DNA of 64,000 nucleotides from positions 124,001 through 188,000 of the forward strand of contig DATGQZ010000050.1 of NCBI GenBank assembly GCA_035303945.1. Direction: 5' to 3'. The position numbers and the translations under genes are program-made. Position 1 is the stretch's first letter. Each line of letters opens with the position of its first letter. The DNA is from DATGMS01 sp035303945. Its GTDB lineage: Bacteria > Bacteroidota > Bacteroidia > Cytophagales > Cyclobacteriaceae. A model generated the notes under the pieces. It was not told the DNA's origin and did no database searches. It was given only the letters and a program-made list of their open reading frames with translations. Positions 36,309-44,639 of this stretch are shown here, one piece after another.

Positions 36309-38087
36309 TTATTTATTAGACTCGCCACCTTCCATTCTTTCTTTCAAAGCGGAAAGTGCATCCAGGTCGCCTAAAGTAGACTTCTCGGCACCGCTATCAG
36401 TTGATGAAGCAGTAGATCTCTTACCAGCACCAGCGGATTTCTTGCCTTTAGCAGAAGCATCCTCTTTAAAGGTAGCTGTGTGAGAAAGCACAATGCGCTT
36501 ATCGTCTTTAGAAAACTCCGTTACTTTGAAGTCAAGCGCTTCGCCAACTTCAACTACAGAGCCGTCTTCTTTTTCAAGATTTTTGATTGTAGCAAAGCCT
36601 TCTAAACCGTATGGAAGCTCCAACACTGCACCTTTGTCATTTTTAGAAACCACAGTGCACTTGTGTACAGAACCTACTGGGAAGACGCTTTCGAAAGTAT
36701 CCCATGGATTCTCTTCCAATTGCTTGTGTCCTAATGCCAATCTTCTGTTATCAACATCAAGTTCTAGCACTACTACATCCAATTCATCTCCCACTTTGAC
36801 ATATTCAGATGGATGCTTGATCTTTTTGGTCCAAGAAAGGTCAGATACGTGAACAAGTCCATCGATACCTTCTTCCAACTCAAGGAACAAGCCGAAGTTA
36901 GTCAAGTTTCTTACCACACCTTTATGCTTAGTACCTACAGCATATTTGGTAGCCATGTCTTCTTTAGTCCATGGATCCTCAGTAAGCTGCTTGATACCTA
37001 GGGACATTTTTCTTTCTTCTTTGTCCAAAGTCAAAACTACCGCTTCGATTTCGTCACCTACTTTCACAAAGTCGGCAGGGTTTCTTAAGTGCTGAGACCA
37101 AGACATTTCAGATACGTGGATCAATCCTTCTACTCCAGGAGCAAGCTCAAGGAAGGCACCGTAATCTGCAACGTTTACGATTTTACCTTTAACTTTAGAA
37201 CCGATCTCCAGATTAGCAGACAATGAATCCCATGGGTGCGCAGTAAGCTGCTTCATACCAAGAGAGATTCTCTTCTTATCATCATCAAAGTCAAGTACCA
37301 CCACCTGAACTTTGTCGTCCAGATTAAGTACTTCCTCTGGATGGTTGATTCTACCCCAAGAGATGTCAGTAATGTGAAGCAAGCCGTCAACACCACCCAA
37401 ATCGATGAAGACACCGAAGTTGGTCATGTTCTTGATAACGCCTTCCAATACTTGACCTTTTTCTAGGTTGTTGAGGATTTCAGCTCTTTGTTTTTCAAGA
37501 TCTTTTTCGATCAATACTTTGTGAGATACTACCACGTTATCGTTAGCATGGTTGATCTTCACCACTTTCACTTCCATTTTCTTCCCAACATAGATATCAA
37601 AATCCCTGATAGGCTTCACATCTATCTGTGAACCGGGAAGGAATGCTTCTACACCGTAGATATCCACGATCAAGCCACCTTTGGTCCTTCTTTTCACAAG
37701 GCCTTCGATCACGCTGTCGTTTTCCAGTGCGGCTTCGATATCGGACCAAGCACGAACCATCTTTGCTTTCTTTCTGGAAAGCACCAGCTGCCCAAGGGCG
37801 TTCTCCTGCTCTTCGATGAAAAGCTCCACTTCATCACCGATCTTAAGATCAGGAAGGTCCCTGAATTCCGTTCTTGGCACCAGTCCGTCTGATTTGAAAC
37901 CGATGTTGATAATCACATCCTTGTCATTGATACCTACAACGGTACCTTTGATCACTTCCTTTTCTGTGATTTCATTAAGGGTTTGGCCATACAGCTTTTC
38001 CATTTCAGCTCTCTCAGCTTTGGAATAGCCTTCTCCGAAACCTTTGGTTTCAAATTTTTCCCAGTTAAAATCTTCGTTTTTAGACAT
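36309..38087 (-). CDS. rpsA: 30S ribosomal protein S1
   Basis: 592 residues with six S1 RNA-binding repeats, seen as GTVVGINDKDVIINIGF, GLVKRRTKGGLIVDIYG, GVIKNMTNFGVFIDLGG, GKIVNVADYGAFLELAP, GVVRNLTNFGLFLELEE and CTVVSKNDKGAVLELPY. Repeats 3-5 are the best conserved. The C-terminus is Ser/Ala/Lys-rich (KGKKSAGAGKRSTASST). S1 binds mRNA leaders and helps start translation. It is a single-gene unit with its own promoter, structured leader and terminator. Confidence 0.97.
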   Translation of the reverse strand: MSKNEDFNWEKFETKGFGEGYSKAERAEMEKLYGQTLNEITEKEVIKGTVVGINDKDVIINIGFKSDGLVPRTEFRDLPDLKIGDEVELFIEEQENALGQLVLSRKKAKMVRAWSDIEAALENDSVIEGLVKRRTKGGLIVDIYGVEAFLPGSQIDVKPIRDFDIYVGKKMEVKVVKINHANDNVVVSHKVLIEKDLEKQRAEILNNLEKGQVLEGVIKNMTNFGVFIDLGGVDGLLHITDISWGRINHPEEVLNLDDKVQVVVLDFDDDKKRISLGMKQLTAHPWDSLSANLEIGSKVKGKIVNVADYGAFLELAPGVEGLIHVSEMSWSQHLRNPADFVKVGDEIEAVVLTLDKEERKMSLGIKQLTEDPWTKEDMATKYAVGTKHKGVVRNLTNFGLFLELEEGIDGLVHVSDLSWTKKIKHPSEYVKVGDELDVVVLELDVDNRRLALGHKQLEENPWDTFESVFPVGSVHKCTVVSKNDKGAVLELPYGLEGFATIKNLEKEDGSVVEVGEALDFKVTEFSKDDKRIVLSHTATFKEDASAKGKKSAGAGKRSTASSTDSGAEKSTLGDLDALSALKERMEGGESNK

Positions 38088-38197
38088 AAATCAATGACCC
38101 TGATTAACCACCACCCTAGGGCCTTCGGGCTTAGGCTTTTAGTTGAATAAAAATCCGCAAGGAACGCCCAAGCAGACCCGTTCGATCGAACGGACTG
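38088..38197 (-). promoter_or_regulatory. structured rpsA mRNA leader
   Basis: The transcript should start near 38194. A perfect 16-bp palindrome (38178-38193, CCGTTCGATCGAACGG) then lies at the extreme 5' end and can fold as a hairpin with a GAUC loop. Nearer the start codon, CCTAAGCCCGAAGGCCCTAG (rc of about 38115-38135) forms a second imperfect hairpin closed by a CGAA loop. S1 controls its own mRNA through leader hairpins in gammaproteobacteria; a similar role here is inference. Confidence 0.5.
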
Positions 38198-38229
38198 CAA
38201 ATGTACGAATAATTTCAAAGTGGTGACAA
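38198..38229 (-). promoter_or_regulatory. rpsA promoter
   Basis: Minus-strand -7 TACATTTG (38198-38205) and -33 TTG (38227-38229) with 21-bp spacing, the Bacteroidota consensus. Confidence 0.72.
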
Positions 38230-38261
38230 TGATCGGCCCAAAATCTTATTGTGCCTGAGCC

Positions 38262-38927
38262 TTAAGCCTTTGATAGACGTGCCAACGGTGTCCTACCGCC
38301 TTTGGTTTTGTCCTGTAGGTTGACCAATATTTCCGCATCCAAAGGGAGGAAAACATCTACGCGTGAGCCAAATTTGATAAAACCAAACTCTCCTCCCCTA
38401 TGTACTGGATCTCCCTCTTTGACGTACCAACGGATCCGTCGTGCAACCGCACCTGCTATCTGCCTCATCAGGATTTTGGTGCCTCCCGGCTCAGCAACTA
38501 CCAAGGTTGTTCTTTCATTCTCCAAACTGGCTTTAGGATGCCAGGCAACCAAGTATTTGCCGGGATGATATTTAAAGTATTCCACCACTCCGCTAATGGG
38601 GGAACGGTTGATGTGGACGTTTACCGGCGACATAAATATAGAAATCTGCCGCCGCTTATCCTTGAGGTATTCTTCTTCGATTGTCTCTTCTATTACCACT
38701 ACTTTACCGTCAGCAGGTGCATACACCAGCGTTTCATCCGTCGGCAGGATGATTGAAGGATTTCTAAAAAATTGAAGAACCAGCAAATAGATGATGATAC
38801 TGGCAAGAATCACAACATTGACCAAAGTCGGCTGCTCAGGCATTAGCCAATGGAGGATGACATTAATGGCCGTCAACCCGATCAACATCCAAAACAATAA
38901 CTTTCTTCCCTCTTTATGTATTTTCAT
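38262..38927 (-). CDS. psd: phosphatidylserine decarboxylase-family protein
   Basis: 221 residues, the short PSD-A form. Two N-terminal helices (KLLFWMLIGLTAINVILHWL, NVVILASIIIYLLVLQFF) anchor it in the inner membrane. The catalytic part shows VNVHINRSPISGVVEYFKYH, ENERTTLVV and GGEFGFIKFGSRVDVFLPLD. The FGS serine is where the proenzyme would cleave itself to form the pyruvoyl cofactor. It makes phosphatidylethanolamine from phosphatidylserine; the CDP-diacylglycerol supplier cdsA lies two genes upstream. Confidence 0.93.
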   Translation of the reverse strand: MKIHKEGRKLLFWMLIGLTAINVILHWLMPEQPTLVNVVILASIIIYLLVLQFFRNPSIILPTDETLVYAPADGKVVVIEETIEEEYLKDKRRQISIFMSPVNVHINRSPISGVVEYFKYHPGKYLVAWHPKASLENERTTLVVAEPGGTKILMRQIAGAVARRIRWYVKEGDPVHRGGEFGFIKFGSRVDVFLPLDAEILVNLQDKTKGGRTPLARLSKA

Positions 38928-39001
38928 CGTAAATAAAAATGCCTAGGCGAATGAACATATACCCCATTTACGCCCATATGTTTTCTGATGTTTAGAATTT
39001 G

Positions 39002-39009
39002 CAAATATA
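39002..39009 (-). promoter_or_regulatory. -7 box for psd
   Basis: Minus-strand TATATTTG, a full TAnnTTTG match 75 bp upstream of the psd ATG; no exact -33 TTG at the expected distance. Confidence 0.4.
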
Positions 39010-39042
39010 AAGTAATAATAGCACAGAATTGCATAAATACAC

Positions 39043-39094
39043 ATCCGCCTGCGAATACCATGACATGCAAGAAGCCAGGCCTCCCCAGGCGGAT
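39043..39094. repeat. long-loop inverted repeat after glutamate dehydrogenase
   Basis: Perfect 9-bp arms ATCCGCCTG and CAGGCGGAT separated by 34 bp, in the 197-bp psd/glutamate dehydrogenase spacer. There is no T run, so it is not a standard terminator; it may be a REP-like element or an mRNA-end stabiliser. Confidence 0.5.
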
Positions 39095-39124
39095 AAAATG
39101 GCAAAACCGATAATCTATTGTGGA

Positions 39125-40402
39125 TCAATAGCCTCCACGGTACGCATAGGTCTTAGCTACCTTATCAATGGCGATGATATAGGCTGCAATTCGTAGGGGA
39201 ACTTCGTATTTCAAGGCGGCTTGATACACATTATCAAATGCCTCTTTCATGATTCTATCGGATCGACGATGTACACGTTCCGCTGTCCATTTATAACCTG
39301 AGCGGTTTTGCACCCATTCAAAATAGGAAACGGTTACCCCACCAGCGTTTGCCAAAATGTCCGGCACTGCCATTATCCCATTTTCGTTGAGCAATTTATC
39401 CGCTTTAAAAGATGTGGGGCCGTTGGCACCTTCAACAATTAACTTAGCTTTTATCTTATCGACATTTTTAATAGTGATCACGTCTTCCACGGCTGCAGGA
39501 ATTAATACATCCACATCCAACTCCAGAAGTTCGGACGCACGATCCATGCGCTCTGCGCCAGGGAAACCTTCCAATATACCGTTGTTAGCATTTCTATAAG
39601 CAATAGCCGCATTGATGTCGATGCCTCGGTCGTTGTAATAGCCGCCAGAGATATCGGATACCGCTACAACCTTCAATCCCCTCTCCTCCAATAATAACGC
39701 GGCGGATGATCCGACATTGCCGAAGCCTTGGATGGCACAGGTAGCCTGAAATGGATTGATCTTCAACTTCGCCATGGCAGCAAGGGCACAAACCATTACG
39801 CCACGACCAGTTGCCTCTGCCCGACCTAAAGAACCTCCTAAAACGATAGGTTTGCCGGTAACGACCGAATTGACCGTAGTACCATGGGCCTTGGAATATT
39901 CATCCATCAGCCAAGCCATTTCCCTTGGGCCCGTCCCCATGTCAGGTGCAGGTATGTCTTTGTCAGGACCGAACACTTCCAACATGGCAGAAGTATAGCC
40001 GCGCATGAGTCGTTCAATTTCCCCCGGGGACATCTCCCTAGGATTGCACCGGATCCCCCCTTTGGCACCCCCATAAGGAATATCCACTACAGCACATTTC
40101 CAGGTCATCCAAGCCGCCAGTGCCTTCACCTCATCAAGGTGAACGTCCGGGGCGAAGCGGATTCCTCCCTTGGCAGGACCTAAAATATTAGAGTGAATCA
40201 CCCTTATTCCTTCAAAAACTTCAATTTTCCCGTTGTCCCTGGTGACGGGAATGGAGACGATCACCTGCTTGGCTGGGTTTTTCAACACATTGTACACCTC
40301 CTCAGAAAGCCCGAGCTTTTCGGCGGCAATGTTAAACCTTTCCATCATGGATTCCAGCGGGTTGTCGATATCCTTAATAGGGGCAGGCTCAATGTAACTC
40401 AT
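39125..40402 (-). CDS. Glu/Leu/Phe/Val-family dehydrogenase (glutamate dehydrogenase)
   Basis: 425 residues, the usual length of hexameric GDH of the GdhB/RocG type. The substrate domain has GPAKGGIRFAPDVHLDEVKA and the catalytic-Lys region YGGAKGGIRCNP, with PDMGTGPREMAWLMDEY. The Rossmann domain has CAIQGFGNVGSSAALLL. It interconverts glutamate and 2-oxoglutarate plus ammonia. Leu/Phe/Val dehydrogenases are shorter (about 350), so glutamate is the best guess. It lies 77 bp downstream of cdsA. Confidence 0.94.
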   Translation of the reverse strand: MSYIEPAPIKDIDNPLESMMERFNIAAEKLGLSEEVYNVLKNPAKQVIVSIPVTRDNGKIEVFEGIRVIHSNILGPAKGGIRFAPDVHLDEVKALAAWMTWKCAVVDIPYGGAKGGIRCNPREMSPGEIERLMRGYTSAMLEVFGPDKDIPAPDMGTGPREMAWLMDEYSKAHGTTVNSVVTGKPIVLGGSLGRAEATGRGVMVCALAAMAKLKINPFQATCAIQGFGNVGSSAALLLEERGLKVVAVSDISGGYYNDRGIDINAAIAYRNANNGILEGFPGAERMDRASELLELDVDVLIPAAVEDVITIKNVDKIKAKLIVEGANGPTSFKADKLLNENGIMAVPDILANAGGVTVSYFEWVQNRSGYKWTAERVHRRSDRIMKEAFDNVYQAALKYEVPLRIAAYIIAIDKVAKTYAYRGGY

Positions 40403-40479
40403 AATACTATTTTGTCTAAATATCCTATTGGTCTATTGAAGCGCAATATTAGCGACTTTTTTATGGATTAGGCCGAATT

Positions 40480-41331
40480 TTAAAATATTTTCAAAAATGC
40501 GATAATGAAAGGGGCCGATAATAACAATCCGTCAAAACGGTCCATAAATCCGCCATGCCCCGGCAAGCCTTTACCGGAGTCTTTGATGGATATACTACGC
40601 TTGAAAAGAGATTCAATCAGATCGCCATAGGTGCCAGCTACCACAATAATGATCATGATGCCGAACCACTGCCATTGAGGGAGGACCGGATAGTGTTGAG
40701 AAATAAAATATGCTGTGACCAACGCGGCAAAAGCGCCTCCCAAACTCCCTTCCCAAGACTTCTTGGGCGATACCCTTTCGAACAGTTTGGTTTTGCCAAA
40801 TTTCGTCCCAGCAAAATAAGCCCCCGAGTCACTTGCCCAAAGAATCAGCAAGGAACCAATGATCAGTTCATAACGGAAAGTGCCATCGGCGGAAAAAGCA
40901 ATCAGGTTTAAGATGGAAAAAGGAATGGCTACATACACAATTCCCAAAAGTGTAAAAGCGATACCTGTAAAAGGTTTTTTGTCGGTCTTTCCATAGAGCT
41001 TGATAAAGAATATCATCGACAGCAAAGGAAACACCAGATAATAATATTCCTTCGGTAAAATCTTCATTTCCTCAAGAAATGTAAATATAAAAATAGCGAC
41101 ACCGATAAGGGTGCCGAAACTTTTGAGGGGCAACATACCGTCCAAGCCGCAGAGCTTGTAAAATTCCATTTGTGAAAAACCCAATATGGTGCCGAATATG
41201 ACCAGATAAGCCCATTCACTCCACATGCAGCCAAAGATGATGACTGCCGCACCGACAACAGCGGTAATCACCCGCTGCTTTAGGTTGCTGTAATTGCTGA
41301 TATTAAAACGGGTTCTAAAACGTGATCTCAT
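40480..41331 (-). CDS. cdsA: phosphatidate cytidylyltransferase
   Basis: 283 residues, about eight membrane helices. The CdsA signature is seen at the C-terminus: SLFKRSISIKDSGKGLPGHG followed by GFMDRFDGLLLSAP, with LLILWASDSGAYFAGTKFGK and SPKKSWEGSLGG earlier. It makes CDP-diacylglycerol from phosphatidate and CTP for phospholipid synthesis. Its start overlaps the end of the CPBP protease gene by 17 bp. Confidence 0.95.
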   Translation of the reverse strand: MRSRFRTRFNISNYSNLKQRVITAVVGAAVIIFGCMWSEWAYLVIFGTILGFSQMEFYKLCGLDGMLPLKSFGTLIGVAIFIFTFLEEMKILPKEYYYLVFPLLSMIFFIKLYGKTDKKPFTGIAFTLLGIVYVAIPFSILNLIAFSADGTFRYELIIGSLLILWASDSGAYFAGTKFGKTKLFERVSPKKSWEGSLGGAFAALVTAYFISQHYPVLPQWQWFGIMIIIVVAGTYGDLIESLFKRSISIKDSGKGLPGHGGFMDRFDGLLLSAPFIIAFLKIF

Positions 41332-42463
41332 TCTGAATAATGTTAATGGCTTGCATCGTATCGCTAGATGAGACCATCACGTCGTAGCTGCCATGAAGTT
41401 GGTACACAGATTCCTTCTTATTTAGAACAATCGCTTTAATACCTTTTTCTTCCAATACTCCCTTGACAATTTCCGCCCTGATTGGACTGTCTGACTCAAA
41501 CACCATTTGCCACTCTGCCATTAACGCATTGTTTTCTTTATTAGATAAACTAGCAGTAAAAGCCTTAAAGCTAATCAAAAATAAGCCCAGACCCAACACC
41601 ACGTAATACCACTCCAGCTCTCCCCCACCTTCTATATCAAAGTCCATTATGCCTAATTTATTGAGATACACCGCTATTACCGTCAGGGCGTTGTTCAATA
41701 TATGCGCAACAATAGGATACACCAGGCTGCCGGAACAGAAATAGAGATACCCAAACAAAGCACCCAGCATCATCCTGGGGAGAAAACCATAAAACTGAAA
41801 ATGAATGGCTGAAAAAATAATGGCGGCCAGCCATATCCCAACATGCACATTGCCTGTGTAAATTTGTAGTTTAGGCTGCAGTATTCCTCTAAATAGGTAT
41901 TCCTCCCCTATGCCCGCCAATATCCCTATGACCAAAACACCAAATAACATCTCCCCCACATTACTAAAGTCGGTCAAGTAAAGGGTGATCTCCATCATTT
42001 CCTTTTCCTTCTGCATTGCCCACTGCTCAAAGCCGCCCATGAACTCAGGAAAATCCACATGCATATTCAAGTAAATGAAGAGTGAGTTGAACATCACAAA
42101 GCCGTAAAGAAGAGGGATTAATATCAAAAGATTTTTGAACTTAACGGATTCAAATTGTTGTTGCCATCCGAGTGAGGCCCGATCCATGAAGCGAATGAAG
42201 ATCCAGCCTCCTAACAAGAAGCCTAAACCTCCTCCCAGACCTTGGATAAACAAGAAGGCAAGCCTGGCATTGGGATGGGCTGACTCCCCCGTAATCAGGA
42301 GGAGAAGGTCTTCCATAGGAATACCAAATAAAAAAGGAAGTAATGCAATGGCCAATCCCTGCAGGACCAACAGGGCGCCAAAAACGATTAATGCCAATAC
42401 AACAAGGGACAGCAGCCAAGGATGTTTTACCGCGTGGTAGGTTCTGGTTTCGTATATTTCCAT
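41315..42463 (-). CDS. CPBP-family intramembrane glutamic protease with C-terminal DUF2007 domain
   Basis: 382 residues from MEIYETRTYHAVKHPWLL (23 further codons are open upstream). Eight or so helices. CPBP motifs: GIGEEYLFRGILQPKL (EExxxR), FSAIHFQFYGFLPRM and PIVAHILNNALTV, all with catalytic residues. After the last helix, the final 70 residues (VFESDSPIRAEIVKGVLEEK, DVMVSSSDTMQAINII) look like a DUF2007 putative signal-transducing domain on the cytoplasmic side. The target is unknown. Its 3' end overlaps cdsA, giving translational coupling with phospholipid synthesis. Confidence 0.9.
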   Translation of the reverse strand: MEIYETRTYHAVKHPWLLSLVVLALIVFGALLVLQGLAIALLPFLFGIPMEDLLLLITGESAHPNARLAFLFIQGLGGGLGFLLGGWIFIRFMDRASLGWQQQFESVKFKNLLILIPLLYGFVMFNSLFIYLNMHVDFPEFMGGFEQWAMQKEKEMMEITLYLTDFSNVGEMLFGVLVIGILAGIGEEYLFRGILQPKLQIYTGNVHVGIWLAAIIFSAIHFQFYGFLPRMMLGALFGYLYFCSGSLVYPIVAHILNNALTVIAVYLNKLGIMDFDIEGGGELEWYYVVLGLGLFLISFKAFTASLSNKENNALMAEWQMVFESDSPIRAEIVKGVLEEKGIKAIVLNKKESVYQLHGSYDVMVSSSDTMQAINIIQNEITF

Positions 42464-42571
42464 AATTGGAGGTAAATTTACATCAAATAGCCATGACCAC
42501 AAGGAAAAGGCTAAAAGTAGTGCAGGGTGCAAATATTAAGATCTAACATGGGGACTGTTCCCAAGAGAATA

Positions 42572-42592
42572 GCTATTCAACAGCTGAATAGC
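42572..42592. repeat. inverted repeat before dusB
   Basis: Perfect 8-bp arms GCTATTCA/TGAATAGC with a 5-nt spacer, 17 bp before the dusB start. A second small hairpin (GGGA...TCCC) precedes it. It could be an operator or a leader hairpin for either divergent gene. Confidence 0.5.
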
Positions 42593-42608
42593 CTAAAGTA
42601 ACAAATTG

Positions 42609-43601
42609 GTGGTAAAAATAGGAGATATAACATTAGGCGATTTTCCGCTCTTGCTGGCACCCATGGAGGATGTCAGTGATCCTCCATTCAGAGCTGTATG
42701 TAAGGAAAACGGGGCGGATTTAATGTACACCGAATTCATCAGCTCGGAAGGATTAATCCGAGAAGCTGCTAAAAGTGTGCAAAAATTAGATGTCTTTGAA
42801 TATGAAAGGCCTGTAGGGATTCAAATTTTTGGCAATGAAATAGAATCCATGCGGGAGGCAGCTGCCATTGCGGAAGCAGCCGGCCCGGATATCCTGGACA
42901 TCAACTATGGCTGCCCCGTCAATAAGGTCGCTTGCAAAGGCGCCGGTGCCGGCATCCTGCTGGATATTGACAAAATGGTCGCCATGACCGCAGAAATCGT
43001 GAAAGCGGTTAAAATTCCGGTAACCGTTAAAACCCGCTTAGGCTGGGATGAACACACCATCCGCATAGAAGAAGTTGTAGAAAGACTGCAGGACGTAGGT
43101 ATCCAAGCGATCAGCATCCACGCCCGTACAAGGAAACAAATGTACAAGGGTGAGGCAGACTGGAGCTATTTGGCTAAAGTCAAAGCCAATCCGAGAATAC
43201 ATATACCAGTCTTTGGCAACGGAGATGTGGATAGTCCTGAAAAAGCATTAGCTTATCGCGAAACATACGGTGTGGATGGCATAATGGTGGGAAGGGCGTC
43301 TATAGGATATCCCTGGATATTTAACGAAATCAAGCACTACATGGCGACTGGAGAAAAACTTCCTGCTCCAGACCTTAGAGAACGACTGCGGATAGCCAAG
43401 AGCCATTTAGATTTTTCCATTAAATGGAAAGGCGAAAAACTTGGAATTTTGGAAATGAGGCGGCACTATACCAATTATTTCCGGGGAATGCCTAACTTCA
43501 AGCCCTTTAGGACTGAAATGGTCACGGCTGAATCCTATGATAGGGTTTGCGCTTTGCTAGACGAGGTAGCAGAGACCTATGCTGATTATCAATTTGCCTG
43601 A
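42609..43601 (+). CDS. dusB: tRNA-dihydrouridine synthase
   Basis: 330 residues. FMN-dependent TIM barrel that reduces uridines in the tRNA D-loop. Seen: LLLAPMEDVSDPPFRAVCKE, DILDINYGCPVNKVACKGAG with the catalytic Cys, VKTRLGWDEH, SIHARTRKQMYKGEADW, VFGNGDVDSP and GIMVGRASIGYPWIF. There is no ATG near the 5' end. GTG at 42609 gives the usual start MVKIGDITLGDFP, with a TTG one codon upstream as alternative. It is divergent from the CPBP gene. Confidence 0.95.
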   Translation: MVKIGDITLGDFPLLLAPMEDVSDPPFRAVCKENGADLMYTEFISSEGLIREAAKSVQKLDVFEYERPVGIQIFGNEIESMREAAAIAEAAGPDILDINYGCPVNKVACKGAGAGILLDIDKMVAMTAEIVKAVKIPVTVKTRLGWDEHTIRIEEVVERLQDVGIQAISIHARTRKQMYKGEADWSYLAKVKANPRIHIPVFGNGDVDSPEKALAYRETYGVDGIMVGRASIGYPWIFNEIKHYMATGEKLPAPDLRERLRIAKSHLDFSIKWKGEKLGILEMRRHYTNYFRGMPNFKPFRTEMVTAESYDRVCALLDEVAETYADYQFA

Positions 43602-43671
43602 TCGCTTTAGCAATGGCACCAATCTTCTGTAATTATTTTTCTTTATCTGCTTCCTGAGCAGTAGATATCGC

Positions 43672-44586
43672 ATGACGCAGGATCCACAAGGTAAAAATAC
43701 CGTTAAGAGCTGGCTTCTATTGATCCTATTGGCTTTGATATGGGGCAGCTCATTTATTTTAATAAAAAGAGGACTAGAAGTTTTCTCACCCGGAGAAGTA
43801 GGTGCTTATAGAATTGTGTCTGCGGCTATTGTATTACTCCCGCTCTCACTCACGAGAATCAAGTACCTCAGCAGCAAACAAGTGAAAAATCTTATTGTTG
43901 CTGGCTTGGTAGGGAGCTTTTTCCCAGCCTTTTTATTTGCCAAGGCTCAAACCCAACTCAGCAGCTCCCTTACTGGGGTGCTGAATGTGCTGACGCCTTT
44001 ATTTGTAGTATTGGTGGGTGCTTTCTTTTTTAAAGCAAGAATTACCAAGCAAAATGCTGTAGGGCTTTTAGTTGCCTTTATAGGTGTATTGATTCTCATT
44101 GGAGCCAAAGAAGGAGGCGGATTGAATTTCTTTGGGGATATCAATAGTCATGTATTCTATGTGCTGCTAGCCACCCTGCTCTATGGCATCAACTTAAATA
44201 TCATTAAATATTGGTTTGTAGCCCTAAAACCTGTGGAAATCACCGCAATCTCGCTACTACTGGTCATGCCGGCGGCTTTAATTTACCTATTTGCAGGCAC
44301 CTCTTTTTCCTTTAAGCTCATCCATCATGAAGGAGCGTGGGCGGCACTCGGTTATGTAAGTATTTTAGGCGTGTTAGGCACCGCATTAGCACTGATTATT
44401 TTCAATGGATTGGTAAAGTTGGCTACTCCGGTATTTGCCAGCTCTGTTACTTACGTTATACCCATCATCGCGGTATTTTGGGGTGTGGTAGACGGAGAAA
44501 CCCTTGTGGCGAGCCATTACTTTGCAATGGTTGCTATTCTGGCTGGGGTGTGGATTGGCAATAGCAAAAATAAACAAAGCAGCTAA
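43672..44586 (+). CDS. EamA-family (DMT superfamily) transporter
   Basis: 304 residues with ten helices and two EamA repeats. The first starts LLLILLALIWGSSFILIKRG, with the EVGAYRI helix. The second starts near HVFYVLLATLLYGINLNIIK and ends with VTYVIPIIAVFWGVVDGE. These exporters move amino acids, metabolites or drugs; no neighbour indicates a substrate. Confidence 0.92.
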   Translation: MTQDPQGKNTVKSWLLLILLALIWGSSFILIKRGLEVFSPGEVGAYRIVSAAIVLLPLSLTRIKYLSSKQVKNLIVAGLVGSFFPAFLFAKAQTQLSSSLTGVLNVLTPLFVVLVGAFFFKARITKQNAVGLLVAFIGVLILIGAKEGGGLNFFGDINSHVFYVLLATLLYGINLNIIKYWFVALKPVEITAISLLLVMPAALIYLFAGTSFSFKLIHHEGAWAALGYVSILGVLGTALALIIFNGLVKLATPVFASSVTYVIPIIAVFWGVVDGETLVASHYFAMVAILAGVWIGNSKNKQSS

Positions 44587-44612
44587 AAATTTTTATTCAG
44601 TCTGACTAGGAG

Positions 44613-44620
44613 TAAATTTG
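44613..44620 (+). promoter_or_regulatory. -7 box for the MscS gene
   Basis: TAAATTTG, a full TAnnTTTG match, 20 bp before the ATG. No TTG at the -33 position. Confidence 0.4.
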
Positions 44621-44639
44621 GTTCCTAACCTTTTGATCC

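Noticed and set aside
38943..39128. 61-codon minus-strand frame between psd and glutamate dehydrogenase
   Set aside because: It covers an inverted repeat and a promoter box, with no recognisable protein character.
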